A program made the position numbers and the translations under genes. This document shows, piece after piece, positions 1 to 8,239 of a stretch of DNA of 64,000 nucleotides. How positions within the stretch are numbered: the first letter of the stretch is position 1; every line of letters begins with the position of its first letter. This DNA comes from Vibrio sonorensis (GTDB taxonomy: Bacteria; Pseudomonadota; Gammaproteobacteria; Enterobacterales; Vibrionaceae), in contig NZ_LJJE01000099.1 of NCBI RefSeq assembly GCF_001854765.1, positions 1-64,000 of the forward strand, in the 5' to 3' direction. Under the pieces are notes generated by a model. It searched no databases. It saw nothing but the letters and a program-made list of their open reading frames with translations, and was not told where the DNA came from.

Positions 1-170
1 AGCTTTCGCTTTAACTAGAAGCTTGCTTCTACTCAAAACGGACGGCTATTTTAGCGAGTTAAGTTTTAGTGTCAACCACTTTTTTCAAAACTTTTTTCAG
101 ATAATTTATCTGGCTAAAAGTGCCTTGCTAATTCGTCTTCATTCCTTTTGGAGCGTTGCCGTGTCAGCGA
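1..170 (-). other. rRNA operon leader (16S gene lies beyond the left edge)
   Basis: This stretch lies downstream of two rrn-type promoters reading leftward. It is GC/AT-mixed non-coding leader containing a small hairpin (AGAAGC/GCTTCT near 17-30). The hemG gene next to an rRNA operon is the classical E. coli and Vibrio arrangement (trkH-hemG-rrs). The mature 16S sequence is not in the window. Short ORFs on the plus strand here have no family resemblance and are not genes. Confidence 0.8.
48..75 (-). promoter_or_regulatory. rrn P2 promoter
   Basis: A minus-strand consensus -35 TTGACA (70-75) is followed by a 16-bp spacer and -10 TAAAAT (48-53). It lies about 130 bp downstream of P1, the normal tandem spacing of enterobacterial and Vibrio rRNA promoters. 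Confidence 0.8.
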
Positions 171-176
171 GGGGGC

Positions 177-204
177 ATTATAGAGATCGGAGTGTTCTTG
201 GCAA
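177..204 (-). promoter_or_regulatory. rrn P1 promoter
   Basis: On the minus strand there is a -35 TTGCCA (199-204), a 16-bp spacer and a perfect -10 TATAAT (177-182), followed by a GC-rich discriminator (GCCCCC) typical of stringently controlled rRNA promoters. Upstream (205-245) the DNA is almost pure A/T, as expected for an UP element. Confidence 0.85.
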
Positions 205-283
205 CCCTTTTTTTATCTTTTTCTTGTTTTTTTTATCATTCGAATAAAAAACGACCTTCAGCGGTTAAAAGTGACTATTATCT

Positions 284-811
284 CTACATTTTTTCAAACT
301 TATTAGCAAAGAGAGCAACTTTTTCCCAGTTGGTATACTCAACCTCTTTACTAGTGTCTGTTTCGCCTTTCGTCATAGTCATAATGAACCTGATCATCAT
401 TTTATCGAACCAATTGTAACGCGGGTAACGCAGTGCTCCTGCAAATACACCGATTAGCTTTGGATGCCATGGGGACTTTTTAAGGAAGGTTTTGATGTAG
501 GCGCTGCCTTCTGGCGTATCTTTACCTTGGTCTTCTTTTCTCGCGGTAAGGTTGACGCAAAAGAACGCCACATTATTCGCTTTTAGTTGAGCTAGGTTAG
601 CATCGATAAATTGATAAAGCTTTTTATTAAGGTGGCCATAGCGAATTGAAGCGCCAATCATCACCTTGCTATATTGGCTAAAGTCTATAGAAGTCACGTC
701 GTGAAGATCTCTTATTTCGCAATCGCTAGAAGCTAGTTCACTCTCTATATATTTGAGAATCTTTTTAGTTTGACCTTCTCGGCTTGAATAGAGAAATAGG
801 ACTTTATCCAT
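284..811 (-). CDS. hemG: Menaquinone-dependent protoporphyrinogen IX oxidase (flavodoxin type)
   Basis: The 175-residue protein begins with a flavodoxin-type FMN phosphate loop (SSREGQT, residues 9-15) and matches the HemG family in length (E. coli about 181). HemG oxidises protoporphyrinogen IX to protoporphyrin IX, the penultimate step of haem synthesis, passing electrons to the membrane quinone pool. It sits 9 bp downstream of trkH, so the two are probably co-transcribed, and directly upstream of an rRNA operon as in E. coli. No clear terminator separates it from the rrn promoters. Confidence 0.92.
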   Translation of the reverse strand: MDKVLFLYSSREGQTKKILKYIESELASSDCEIRDLHDVTSIDFSQYSKVMIGASIRYGHLNKKLYQFIDANLAQLKANNVAFFCVNLTARKEDQGKDTPEGSAYIKTFLKKSPWHPKLIGVFAGALRYPRYNWFDKMMIRFIMTMTKGETDTSKEVEYTNWEKVALFANKFEKM

Positions 812-820
812 AGAAACTCC

Positions 821-2278
821 TTAACTTCGCCAAAATGTGGGCGTTAATAAAATTAGTAGAGTGAAAATCTCAAGTCGACCAAAAAGCATAGACACGACCA
901 ATACCCATTTCGCTTTGTCATTTATATCGCCGAAATGCAGAGCTACTTCACCTAATCCTGGTCCTAGGTTATTCAGGGTTGCGGCTACTGCGGAAAACGC
1001 GCTGAGTTCGTCCATTCCCGTTGCAATCAACGCCAGCATACAAACAACAAAGACCAATGCGTAAGCTGAAAAAAATCCCCATACCGCATCGACTACTCGT
1101 TGTGACAATGCTGTACCGCCTACCTTGATAGTGTAAACCGCTCTTGGGTGAACTAATCGCTTTAGCTCTCTAGCCCCTTGTAAAGTCAGCAGTAACACTC
1201 GAATCACTTTCATTCCACCGCCTGTCGACCCTGCACATCCCCCTATAAAAGATGAAAACAGCAATAGCACTGGTAAAAACAATGGCCACTCAGAAAATCC
1301 CGTTGTTGTAAATCCGGCAGTCGTGGATATTGAAACGGTTTGAAACAGGGCTTGATCAAAAGCATCAAATGACGACTCATAGGAGTGGTGGTTGAGTAAG
1401 ACTAGGAAACAAACAATGAACAGCAAAGCTTGGATAAACAAAAAAGCCCTAAACTCGGGATCTCTCCAGTAGTACTTAGGATGCACTCCGCCAGAGGCAA
1501 AAGCGGCAAAGTGTAGTGAGTAGTTACACGCTGATATCAATAAGAATACCACCGTGATCATATTAATAGCGTAGCTGTTAAAATACCCCATACTGGCATC
1601 ATGTGTAGAAAAGCCACCTATTGCGATGGTAGAAAAACTGTGGCTAACGGCATCAAAAGGCGTCATGCCCGCTAGCCAAAATGCCGTCGCACAAGCGATT
1701 GTCAAACTCAAGTAGATATACCAAAGCGCTTTTGCGGTTTCAGCAATTCTTGGGGTCATTTTACTGTCTTTGACTGGCCCCGGTATTTCTGCGCGGTACA
1801 GCTGCATGCCACCAATCCCTAACACGGGAAGAATAGCTACGGCCAATACGATGATCCCCATACCACCAAACCACTGTAGTAGCTGACGATAAAAAAGAAT
1901 CGCCTTGGGTAGTTCATCCAAACCCACTATTACCGTCGCACCGGTAGTCGTCAGTGCTGAAAACGATTCAAAGAAGGCATCTGTCACTGAAATGTTGGGA
2001 TTGTCAGCTATTAAGAAAGGGAGGGAACCAGCACTGCCTAGTACAGTCCAAAACAATACAACGATTAAAAAACCGTCTCGCGCTTTAAGCTCCTGCTTAT
2101 AATGCCGGTTGGGAAACCAGCACACCGCTCCGCATAGAAGTAATACAAAGAAAGTGGTAACAAAAGGTACACCAGCACCGTCGCGAAAAATCAGTGCGAC
2201 CAAGGCTGGAGCGAGCATAGTGACACTAAACAGTGCCAGTAGTAGCCCAACAATACGGATAATTGAACGAAATTGCAT
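821..2278 (-). CDS. trkH: Trk system potassium uptake protein TrkH
   Basis: The 485-residue, very hydrophobic protein has the four pore-loop segments of the TrkH/KtrB superfamily. Filter-like glycines are visible in TTTGAT (110-115), AIGGFSTHD (near 219-227), TTAGFTTTG (near 319-327) and NNLGPGLG (near 440). It forms the membrane channel that takes up K+ together with the NAD-binding ring TrkA, which is not in this window. It is followed after 9 bp by hemG, a conserved pair in gammaproteobacteria. Confidence 0.95.
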   Translation of the reverse strand: MQFRSIIRIVGLLLALFSVTMLAPALVALIFRDGAGVPFVTTFFVLLLCGAVCWFPNRHYKQELKARDGFLIVVLFWTVLGSAGSLPFLIADNPNISVTDAFFESFSALTTTGATVIVGLDELPKAILFYRQLLQWFGGMGIIVLAVAILPVLGIGGMQLYRAEIPGPVKDSKMTPRIAETAKALWYIYLSLTIACATAFWLAGMTPFDAVSHSFSTIAIGGFSTHDASMGYFNSYAINMITVVFLLISACNYSLHFAAFASGGVHPKYYWRDPEFRAFLFIQALLFIVCFLVLLNHHSYESSFDAFDQALFQTVSISTTAGFTTTGFSEWPLFLPVLLLFSSFIGGCAGSTGGGMKVIRVLLLTLQGARELKRLVHPRAVYTIKVGGTALSQRVVDAVWGFFSAYALVFVVCMLALIATGMDELSAFSAVAATLNNLGPGLGEVALHFGDINDKAKWVLVVSMLFGRLEIFTLLILLTPTFWRS

Positions 2279-2328
2279 GAGTTGCTGTTAGTCGAAGCTC
2301 TGCTTCTAAATTCCCATTATGATTGTTA

Positions 2329-2952
2329 TTAACGTTCCTTCAGTGGTGTGACTATCGCCTTGGCACCACTTTTATTTATAATAGCTTGAGTAAAAGCCTC
2401 AACCTGCCGCACTTCTATTTCAACGATTAAGATAACTTCATCACTGTAATCAGCTTGCAACTCCGCTGCTTCAAACTGGTTTATGACTGACTGAGCAATG
2501 GGCATAAAGCCATAGTCTAGCGTTAAGCGCAATTGAGTGGTTATTTTTTTCTCAATTGTTTGAAGCAGCTTGAGAGCTTGTTGAACTCCACCGCCATATG
2601 CTTTTACTAATCCACCCGTTCCAAGCTTTATACCACCGGAATAACGGGTGACAACGGCGCTGATTTCTCCTACTCCAGAACCGCTTAACTGCGCCAATAT
2701 GGGCTTACCAGCTGTACCAGATGGTTCTCCATCATCACTAAAGCCCCATTTCATTGAGTCTTCTGGTCGACCCGCGACGAATCCCCAGCAGTTGTGCCTT
2801 GCATCAGCATGCTTTTTCTTTATCCCATCGACAAAACTTTTTGCTGATTCGATACTCGGCGTATGTGCGAGATAAGTAATAAAGACACTTTTCTTTATCT
2901 CTTCTTCAAAACTCACTGGAGAGGCCGGAATGAAATAGGGTTTATCGTTCAT
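2329..2952 (-). CDS. yigZ: IMPACT/YigZ family protein
   Basis: The 207-residue protein belongs to the YigZ/IMPACT (UPF0029) family. It has the conserved GEPSGTAGKP segment near residues 76-85 and RYSGGIKLGTGG near 103-114, followed by a smaller C-terminal ferredoxin-like domain. The biochemical role in bacteria is not settled; the eukaryotic relative IMPACT modulates the translation kinase GCN2. It precedes trkH by 50 bp and is divergent from fadB, the E. coli order minus pepQ. Confidence 0.88.
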   Translation of the reverse strand: MNDKPYFIPASPVSFEEEIKKSVFITYLAHTPSIESAKSFVDGIKKKHADARHNCWGFVAGRPEDSMKWGFSDDGEPSGTAGKPILAQLSGSGVGEISAVVTRYSGGIKLGTGGLVKAYGGGVQQALKLLQTIEKKITTQLRLTLDYGFMPIAQSVINQFEAAELQADYSDEVILIVEIEVRQVEAFTQAIINKSGAKAIVTPLKER

Positions 2953-3137
2953 GCTTTTCGCTGATTAAGTCAGATGGCGGCATCTTATCATGAGCGAAAA
3001 CAAATGTTGCATTTCTATACATAACTAACTCTGAAAATGAACATCGGCACAGGGTAATAACTGGTTTAACGACACAATGTTAAACAGTTGTTTAAAAAAT
3101 GTATTGAAATTAAACAAAAGCGAGTCCAAACTAAACA

Positions 3138-3154
3138 AACTGGTCATACCAGAA
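3138..3154. promoter_or_regulatory. FadR operator upstream of fadBA
   Basis: AACTGGTCATACCAGAA matches the FadR consensus (AACTGGTCnGACCAGTT) in both half-sites, with mismatches only at the centre and the last two bases. A TATAAA-like -10 (about 3160-3165) lies just downstream, so bound FadR would cover the promoter. In the known regulon FadR represses fad genes until long-chain acyl-CoA releases it. Confidence 0.8.
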
Positions 3155-3235
3155 TAATTATAAAACCTTTTTCTCTGTCCAGTTGCTGAGTAACTGGCAG
3201 TTACAATCAAAGATTGTATGTCACGGAGATAGACA

Positions 3236-5404
3236 ATGATTTACCAAGCCGAAACCCTACAAGTAAAGGAAGTTAAAAATGGTATTGCCGAGTTAAGCTT
3301 TTGCTCTCCCCGAACCGTCAACAAGCTGGACTTAGCAACCTTAAAATCACTCGATGAAGCATTGGATGCTTTACTACATTACCCCGCGCTAAAAGGCCTT
3401 TTACTTACCTCTAATAAAGACTCTTTTATCGTTGGTGCTGATATTACTGAGTTCTTGGGCCTATTTTCCAAGCCGGAAGAGGAACTTGACCAATGGCTTC
3501 AATATGCCAACAACATTTTTAACAAACTCGAAGACCTTCCTGTCCCCACTCTTTCAGTATTAAAAGGCCATACCCTAGGTGGCGGATGTGAGTGTGTACT
3601 TGCTACCGACTTTAGAATTGGGGACAAAACCACCAGCATTGGATTGCCAGAAACGAAACTCGGCATCATGCCCGGATTCGGGGGATGTGTCAGATTACCG
3701 AGAGTCATCGGCGCAGATAGTGCTATGGAAATCATTACTCAAGGTAAAGCTTGTCGGTCCGAAGAGGCACTTAAGGTAGGTCTACTCGACGCAGTGGTTG
3801 ATTCCGATTCTTTACTAGACTCTGCACTTACGACGCTAGAACAAGCGATCAATGAAAGCCTCAGTTGGAAAGCTCGCCGTGAACAGAAAACTACACCACT
3901 CACTCTAAGCAAGCTTGAGTCCTTGATGAGCTTTACCATGGCAAAAGGCTTAGTCGCTCAGAAAGTAGGCCCTCATTACCCAGCACCTATGACGGCAGTC
4001 ATTACTATTGAGAAGGGTGCCCATGTTGCGCGAAAAGAAGCTTTAGATATTGAGAGGAAGCACTTTGTAAAACTCGCCAAGTCTGAAGAAGCTAACGCTC
4101 TGGTAGGCCTTTTCTTAAACGATCAGTATATAAAGGGGCTAGCTAAGCAAGCCGAAAAAGCAGGTTTCAAGACGCAAAAAGCAGCAGTGCTAGGTGCGGG
4201 AATCATGGGTGGGGGAATTGCCTATCAATCTGCTTCAAAAGGCATCCCCGTATTGATGAAAGATATTGCTCAATCTTCCCTTGATTTAGGTATGACAGAA
4301 GCTTCTAAACTCCTAAACAAGCGATTGGAAAGAGGTCGTATCGACGGCTTTAAGATGGCTGGTATTCTGGCTTCTATCACCCCTAGCTTGCACTATAGCG
4401 GTATCCAAGAAGCCGACATTATTGTTGAAGCGGTTATTGAAAATCCGAAAGTAAAAGCCAGTGTTTTGAGTGAAGTTGAACAACTCGTAAATGAAGACAC
4501 GGTGATTACTTCCAACACATCGACGATACCCATTAATTTACTTTCTAAATCACTGCAACGACCTGAAAACTTTTGCGGTATGCACTTCTTTAATCCTGTA
4601 CACCGCATGCCTCTTGTTGAAATTATTCGCGGCGAACACACCTCAGATAAAACTATCAATCGCGTAGTCGCTTACGCCGCTAAAATGGGTAAGTCACCCA
4701 TCGTTGTTAACGATTGCCCTGGTTTTTTTGTTAACCGTGTCCTTTTCCCTTACTTCGGCGGGTTTAGCAAGCTGATGTTAGACGGTGCTGACTTCACGCA
4801 AGTTGATAAGGTTATGGAAAAGCAATTTGGTTGGCCGATGGGGCCTGCATACTTACTAGACGTCGTAGGTGTCGATACTGCTCATCATGCTCAGTCAGTT
4901 ATGGCGCAAGGTTTCCCAGAGCGTATGGCAAAACAAGATCGCGATATCATTGATGCTCTATTTGAAGCTGAGCGTTTTGGCCAGAAGAACGGTAGAGGTT
5001 TTTATCTGTACACCACCGACAAAAAGGGCAAACCTAAAAAGTCCTTCTCCGAAGATATTGCTCCTATTCTGTCTTCAGTTACAGATCTTAAGCAAGATTT
5101 TGACGCACAAACCATTATTGAGCGAATGATGGTGCCTATGATCAATGAAGTTGCTCTTTGCCTACAGGAAGGAATTGTTGCGACTCCTCAAGAAGCCGAT
5201 ATGGCTTTGGTTTACGGACTCGGTTTTCCTCCCTTCCGCGGAGGCGTGTTCCGTTATCTCGATAACATAGGTCTGGCCAACTATATTGAGATGGCTAACC
5301 AATACCAAGATCTAGGTGCCTTGTATCACGTACCCGACATCATTATTGGCATGGCAGATAAACACGAAACCTTTTATGACCAACAGCAACAGAGCTCGAT
5401 CTAG
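3236..5404 (+). CDS. fadB: Fatty acid oxidation complex subunit alpha (multifunctional FadB)
   Basis: The 722-residue protein fuses an N-terminal enoyl-CoA hydratase/isomerase (crotonase; oxyanion segment GHTLGGGCECVLATDF near 109-124, with the two catalytic-type Glu residues in this region) to a C-terminal 3-hydroxyacyl-CoA dehydrogenase. The latter has a Rossmann motif GAGIMGGGIA near 319-328 and the NPVHRMPLVEI signature near 448-458. It performs hydration and NAD-dependent oxidation in beta-oxidation. It is 15 bp upstream of fadA, forming the alpha2beta2 complex. GGAG precedes the ATG. Confidence 0.97.
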   Translation: MIYQAETLQVKEVKNGIAELSFCSPRTVNKLDLATLKSLDEALDALLHYPALKGLLLTSNKDSFIVGADITEFLGLFSKPEEELDQWLQYANNIFNKLEDLPVPTLSVLKGHTLGGGCECVLATDFRIGDKTTSIGLPETKLGIMPGFGGCVRLPRVIGADSAMEIITQGKACRSEEALKVGLLDAVVDSDSLLDSALTTLEQAINESLSWKARREQKTTPLTLSKLESLMSFTMAKGLVAQKVGPHYPAPMTAVITIEKGAHVARKEALDIERKHFVKLAKSEEANALVGLFLNDQYIKGLAKQAEKAGFKTQKAAVLGAGIMGGGIAYQSASKGIPVLMKDIAQSSLDLGMTEASKLLNKRLERGRIDGFKMAGILASITPSLHYSGIQEADIIVEAVIENPKVKASVLSEVEQLVNEDTVITSNTSTIPINLLSKSLQRPENFCGMHFFNPVHRMPLVEIIRGEHTSDKTINRVVAYAAKMGKSPIVVNDCPGFFVNRVLFPYFGGFSKLMLDGADFTQVDKVMEKQFGWPMGPAYLLDVVGVDTAHHAQSVMAQGFPERMAKQDRDIIDALFEAERFGQKNGRGFYLYTTDKKGKPKKSFSEDIAPILSSVTDLKQDFDAQTIIERMMVPMINEVALCLQEGIVATPQEADMALVYGLGFPPFRGGVFRYLDNIGLANYIEMANQYQDLGALYHVPDIIIGMADKHETFYDQQQQSSI

Positions 5405-5419
5405 GGAGAGGTAAATAAG

Positions 5420-6583
5420 ATGAAAAACGTAGTAATAGTCGATTGTCTTCGCACCCCAATGGGTCGCTCTAAAGGTGGCGCATTCCGTCACACTCGCGCC
5501 GAAGATCTCTCAGCACATTTGATGAAGGGAATTCTGGCGCGAAATCCTCAAGTAAACCCTTCTGATATCGAAGATATTTATTGGGGTTGTGTCCAACAAA
5601 CCTTAGAGCAAGGTTTTAATGTAGCACGGAACGCGGCTCTGCTGGCAGGCTTGCCCATTGAAATAGGTGCGGTTACCGTGAATAGACTATGTGGTTCTTC
5701 TATGCAGGCGCTGCACGACGCAACGAGAGCCATCATGGTTGGCGACGCTGATATTTGCTTAATTGGTGGCGTGGAACACATGGGGCACGTACCTATGAAT
5801 CACGGTGTCGACTTTCACCCTGGTATGTCTAAACACGTTGCCAAAGCATCTGGCATGATGGGGCTGACCGCCGAAATGTTGGGCAAATTGCACGGTATTA
5901 GTCGTGAACATCAAGACGAGTTTGCAGCTCGTTCTCATGCCCGAGCTCATCAAGCCACTATTGAAGGTCGCTTTAAAAATGAAATTTTACCCACTGAGGG
6001 GCATGCGACTGATGGCACACTCTTTACCTTAGATCACGATGAAGTTATTCGACCTGAAACTACGGTTGAGGGATTGCGTCAACTCCGTCCAGTGTTTGAC
6101 CCAGCCAACGGAACGGTCACTGCAGGTAGTTCCTCTGCTCTGTCTGACGGCGCATCTGCCATGCTTATTATGAGTGAAGAAAAAGCTCAGCAACTCGGTT
6201 TACAAGTTCGCGTCCGAGTTAAAGCAATGGCCGTGGCTGGTTGCGACCCTTCTATTATGGGATACGGTCCCGTTCCTGCTACCCAAAAAGCACTCAAACG
6301 CGCGGGTTTAACTATTGAAGACATGGATGTCATTGAACTCAACGAAGCCTTTGCCGCTCAATCTCTTCCCTGTGCTAAAGACCTTGGCTTATTGGATGTG
6401 ATGGATGAGAAAGTGAACCTGAATGGTGGTGCGATAGCACTAGGCCATCCGCTCGGTTGTTCGGGGGCAAGAATTACCACAACACTGATCAATTTAATGG
6501 AAGCCAAAGAAGCGAAATACGGCTTGGCGACGATGTGTATAGGTTTAGGCCAAGGGATTGCTACGGTGTTGGAAAGACCTTAA
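5420..6583 (+). CDS. fadA: 3-ketoacyl-CoA thiolase (FadA, beta subunit)
   Basis: The 387-residue thiolase has the nucleophile Cys91 in NRLCGSSMQA, the GHPLGCSGAR histidine motif near residues 346-355 and the C-terminal acid/base cysteine in MCIGLGQG. It cleaves 3-ketoacyl-CoA with CoA to release acetyl-CoA, completing the beta-oxidation cycle with FadB. It is the second gene of the fadBA operon, preceded by GGAGAGG, and ends at a strong terminator. Confidence 0.97.
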   Translation: MKNVVIVDCLRTPMGRSKGGAFRHTRAEDLSAHLMKGILARNPQVNPSDIEDIYWGCVQQTLEQGFNVARNAALLAGLPIEIGAVTVNRLCGSSMQALHDATRAIMVGDADICLIGGVEHMGHVPMNHGVDFHPGMSKHVAKASGMMGLTAEMLGKLHGISREHQDEFAARSHARAHQATIEGRFKNEILPTEGHATDGTLFTLDHDEVIRPETTVEGLRQLRPVFDPANGTVTAGSSSALSDGASAMLIMSEEKAQQLGLQVRVRVKAMAVAGCDPSIMGYGPVPATQKALKRAGLTIEDMDVIELNEAFAAQSLPCAKDLGLLDVMDEKVNLNGGAIALGHPLGCSGARITTTLINLMEAKEAKYGLATMCIGLGQGIATVLERP

Positions 6584-6600
6584 GTGAGTGTTGATAAGAA

Positions 6601-6628
6601 GAGAGCCGCAAGCGCGGCTCTCTTTTTT
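6601..6628 (+). terminator. Terminator of fadBA
   Basis: A perfect 9-bp stem GAGAGCCGC (6601-6609) / GCGGCTCTC (6614-6622) with an AAGC loop is followed by six T residues. It sits between the convergent fadA and the ABC-binding-protein gene. Confidence 0.9.
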
Positions 6629-6629
6629 A

Positions 6630-7406
6630 TCAAAGACTTTTTAGTCCCCACTTTTCTGCTGTTCTGTCAAAAAAGCCCTGCGTTTTCTTCAATTCAACCC
6701 AGTGATTAATATAGTTAATCCACACACTGTCGTCTTGTGGAAGTAACATAGCTATCGGTGTCGGCTTACGCGGTTTTTGAACCGGAACAATCGCTAACTG
6801 CTTAAACTTCTCCACCAGCGTCGCGGCTTCGACGTTCGAAGTGACAGATACGTCTGCGCGTTTAGCCAATAGCTCCTGAAAATCACGTGCTGGCGCTTCA
6901 ATCACCACATGTTGTGCGGATGGGAAAAAGTCTTTCACCATCTTTTCTTGAACGGTACCCAGTGTAGCCGCTACTTTTATTTCTGCTTTATCAAAGTCAC
7001 TCCAATCCGAGAAACGTTGTAAATCTTTCTTTTGAACAACAGGTACAAAGGCTAAATAGAAGTAAGGCTGACTGTAACCCGCCACTTTTGCTCGTGACAT
7101 ATTAAGTGAAGCACTGCCAGTAATATCGTATTTGTTCGCGGTGATCCCGTTGACTAATGTCTTCCAATCGGTAGGCACATATTCAACTTTCACTCCTAAA
7201 TCTTTTGCTAACTCTGTGGTGACATCAATATCAAAACCGCGGTAGCTGTTATTCGCTGGATCCTTCATGGTCATGGGATTCCAGTCCCCTGTCGTTCCTA
7301 CGCGTAAAACACCGCTGTCCAAAATGGTTTGAAGTCGGCTTTCGGCCAAAGCCGTACCTGATAGTGTTAACAAGCATATTCCTAGCGCAACCAAGTATTT
7401 CTTCAT
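6630..7406 (-). CDS. Amino-acid ABC transporter periplasmic binding protein
   Basis: The start at 7406 is chosen because it gives a 258-residue protein beginning with a clear signal peptide (basic MKKY, hydrophobic core, ALA cleavage near residue 21) behind an AAGGA site. The mature part has the family-3 solute-binding fold: GVLRVGTTGDWNPM at the start, a GFDIDVTTELAKDLG segment and a C-terminal WGLKSL. The ligand is probably a polar or aromatic amino acid; it cannot be fixed from sequence. It is divergent from a permease gene. No ATP-binding subunit is encoded nearby, so a shared or distant ATPase must energise it. Confidence 0.85.
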   Translation of the reverse strand: MKKYLVALGICLLTLSGTALAESRLQTILDSGVLRVGTTGDWNPMTMKDPANNSYRGFDIDVTTELAKDLGVKVEYVPTDWKTLVNGITANKYDITGSASLNMSRAKVAGYSQPYFYLAFVPVVQKKDLQRFSDWSDFDKAEIKVAATLGTVQEKMVKDFFPSAQHVVIEAPARDFQELLAKRADVSVTSNVEAATLVEKFKQLAIVPVQKPRKPTPIAMLLPQDDSVWINYINHWVELKKTQGFFDRTAEKWGLKSL

Positions 7407-7498
7407 TGTTATTTCCTTAAAATAGTTAACATATAGCACTGCAACATTGATAACATAGCAGTAATAAACTGATTTTTTTAGTAAACACAAGGTGTAGT

Positions 7499-8239
7499 GT
7501 GACCTATCGATATTTCTGGCTTTTCGCGCTTTTATTACTGACAGGTTGCTCAGATTATCAATGGGGTTGGTACGTTCTCGACCCTTCTACTGAGCAGGGG
7601 CGAACCAACATAGCTTTTCTAACGGCTGGATTTTATGACACCATTTCGGTTTCACTGCTCAGTATGTTGTTTGCCATGACCATTGGCTTGCTTGTCGCAC
7701 TGCCCGCACTCTCAGACAATCGTTACTTAAAATCAGTTAACCGAATCTATGTAGAAGTAATTCGCTCAATCCCGGTACTGGTGCTACTGCTTTGGGTCTA
7801 CTACGGTATGCCGACTCTATTGGACGTTTCCTTAAACTATTTTTGGGCGGGGGTAATCGCTTTAACGATTGCTGAAAGTGCTTTTATGGCAGAGGTGTTT
7901 CGCGGTGGCATTCAAGCCATTCCCCAAGGCCAACATGAAGCAGCCGAGTCGCTGGGACTTAATTACTGGCAGAAAATGCGGTTGATCATACTTCCTCAAG
8001 CATTGCGACAAATTCTACCCCCTTTGGGAAACCAGTTTGTTTACATCCTCAAAATGAGCTCTTTGGTCAGTGTCATTGGCTTGAGCGACCTAACTAGGCG
8101 CGCCAATGAGCTGGTGGTCAATGAATATCTCCCACTTGAGATCTATACCTTCTTGGTATTGGAGTATTTGATACTCATTTTAATCGTGTCTTATGGGGTG
8201 AGAAAACTAGAGTCCAAACTCGCAATAGATCAAATTTAA
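7499..8239 (+). CDS. Amino-acid ABC transporter permease with lipobox-like N-terminus
   Basis: The 246-residue HisM/GlnP-type permease has about five membrane segments and the EAA loop (EAAESLGLNYWQKMRLIILPQ minus its last residues, near residues 141-160) that docks the ATPase. It starts at GTG behind AAGG. Unusually, the first 18 residues end in LLTGC, a lipobox-like signal, before a short periplasmic stretch (YQWGWYVLDP). It pairs with the divergent binding-protein gene. Paralogues with this N-terminus occur in other proteobacteria by my recollection; whether the Cys is lipidated is unknown. Confidence 0.85.
   Translation: MTYRYFWLFALLLLTGCSDYQWGWYVLDPSTEQGRTNIAFLTAGFYDTISVSLLSMLFAMTIGLLVALPALSDNRYLKSVNRIYVEVIRSIPVLVLLLWVYYGMPTLLDVSLNYFWAGVIALTIAESAFMAEVFRGGIQAIPQGQHEAAESLGLNYWQKMRLIILPQALRQILPPLGNQFVYILKMSSLVSVIGLSDLTRRANELVVNEYLPLEIYTFLVLEYLILILIVSYGVRKLESKLAIDQI

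Noticed and set aside
23..419. Short plus-strand ORFs at the left edge
   Set aside because: They overlap rrn promoters and leader, have low-complexity hydrophobic translations and no ribosome site.
3025..3210. 61-residue minus-strand ORF between yigZ and fadB
   Set aside because: It lies over the fadBA promoter and FadR operator and has no family resemblance or ribosome site.
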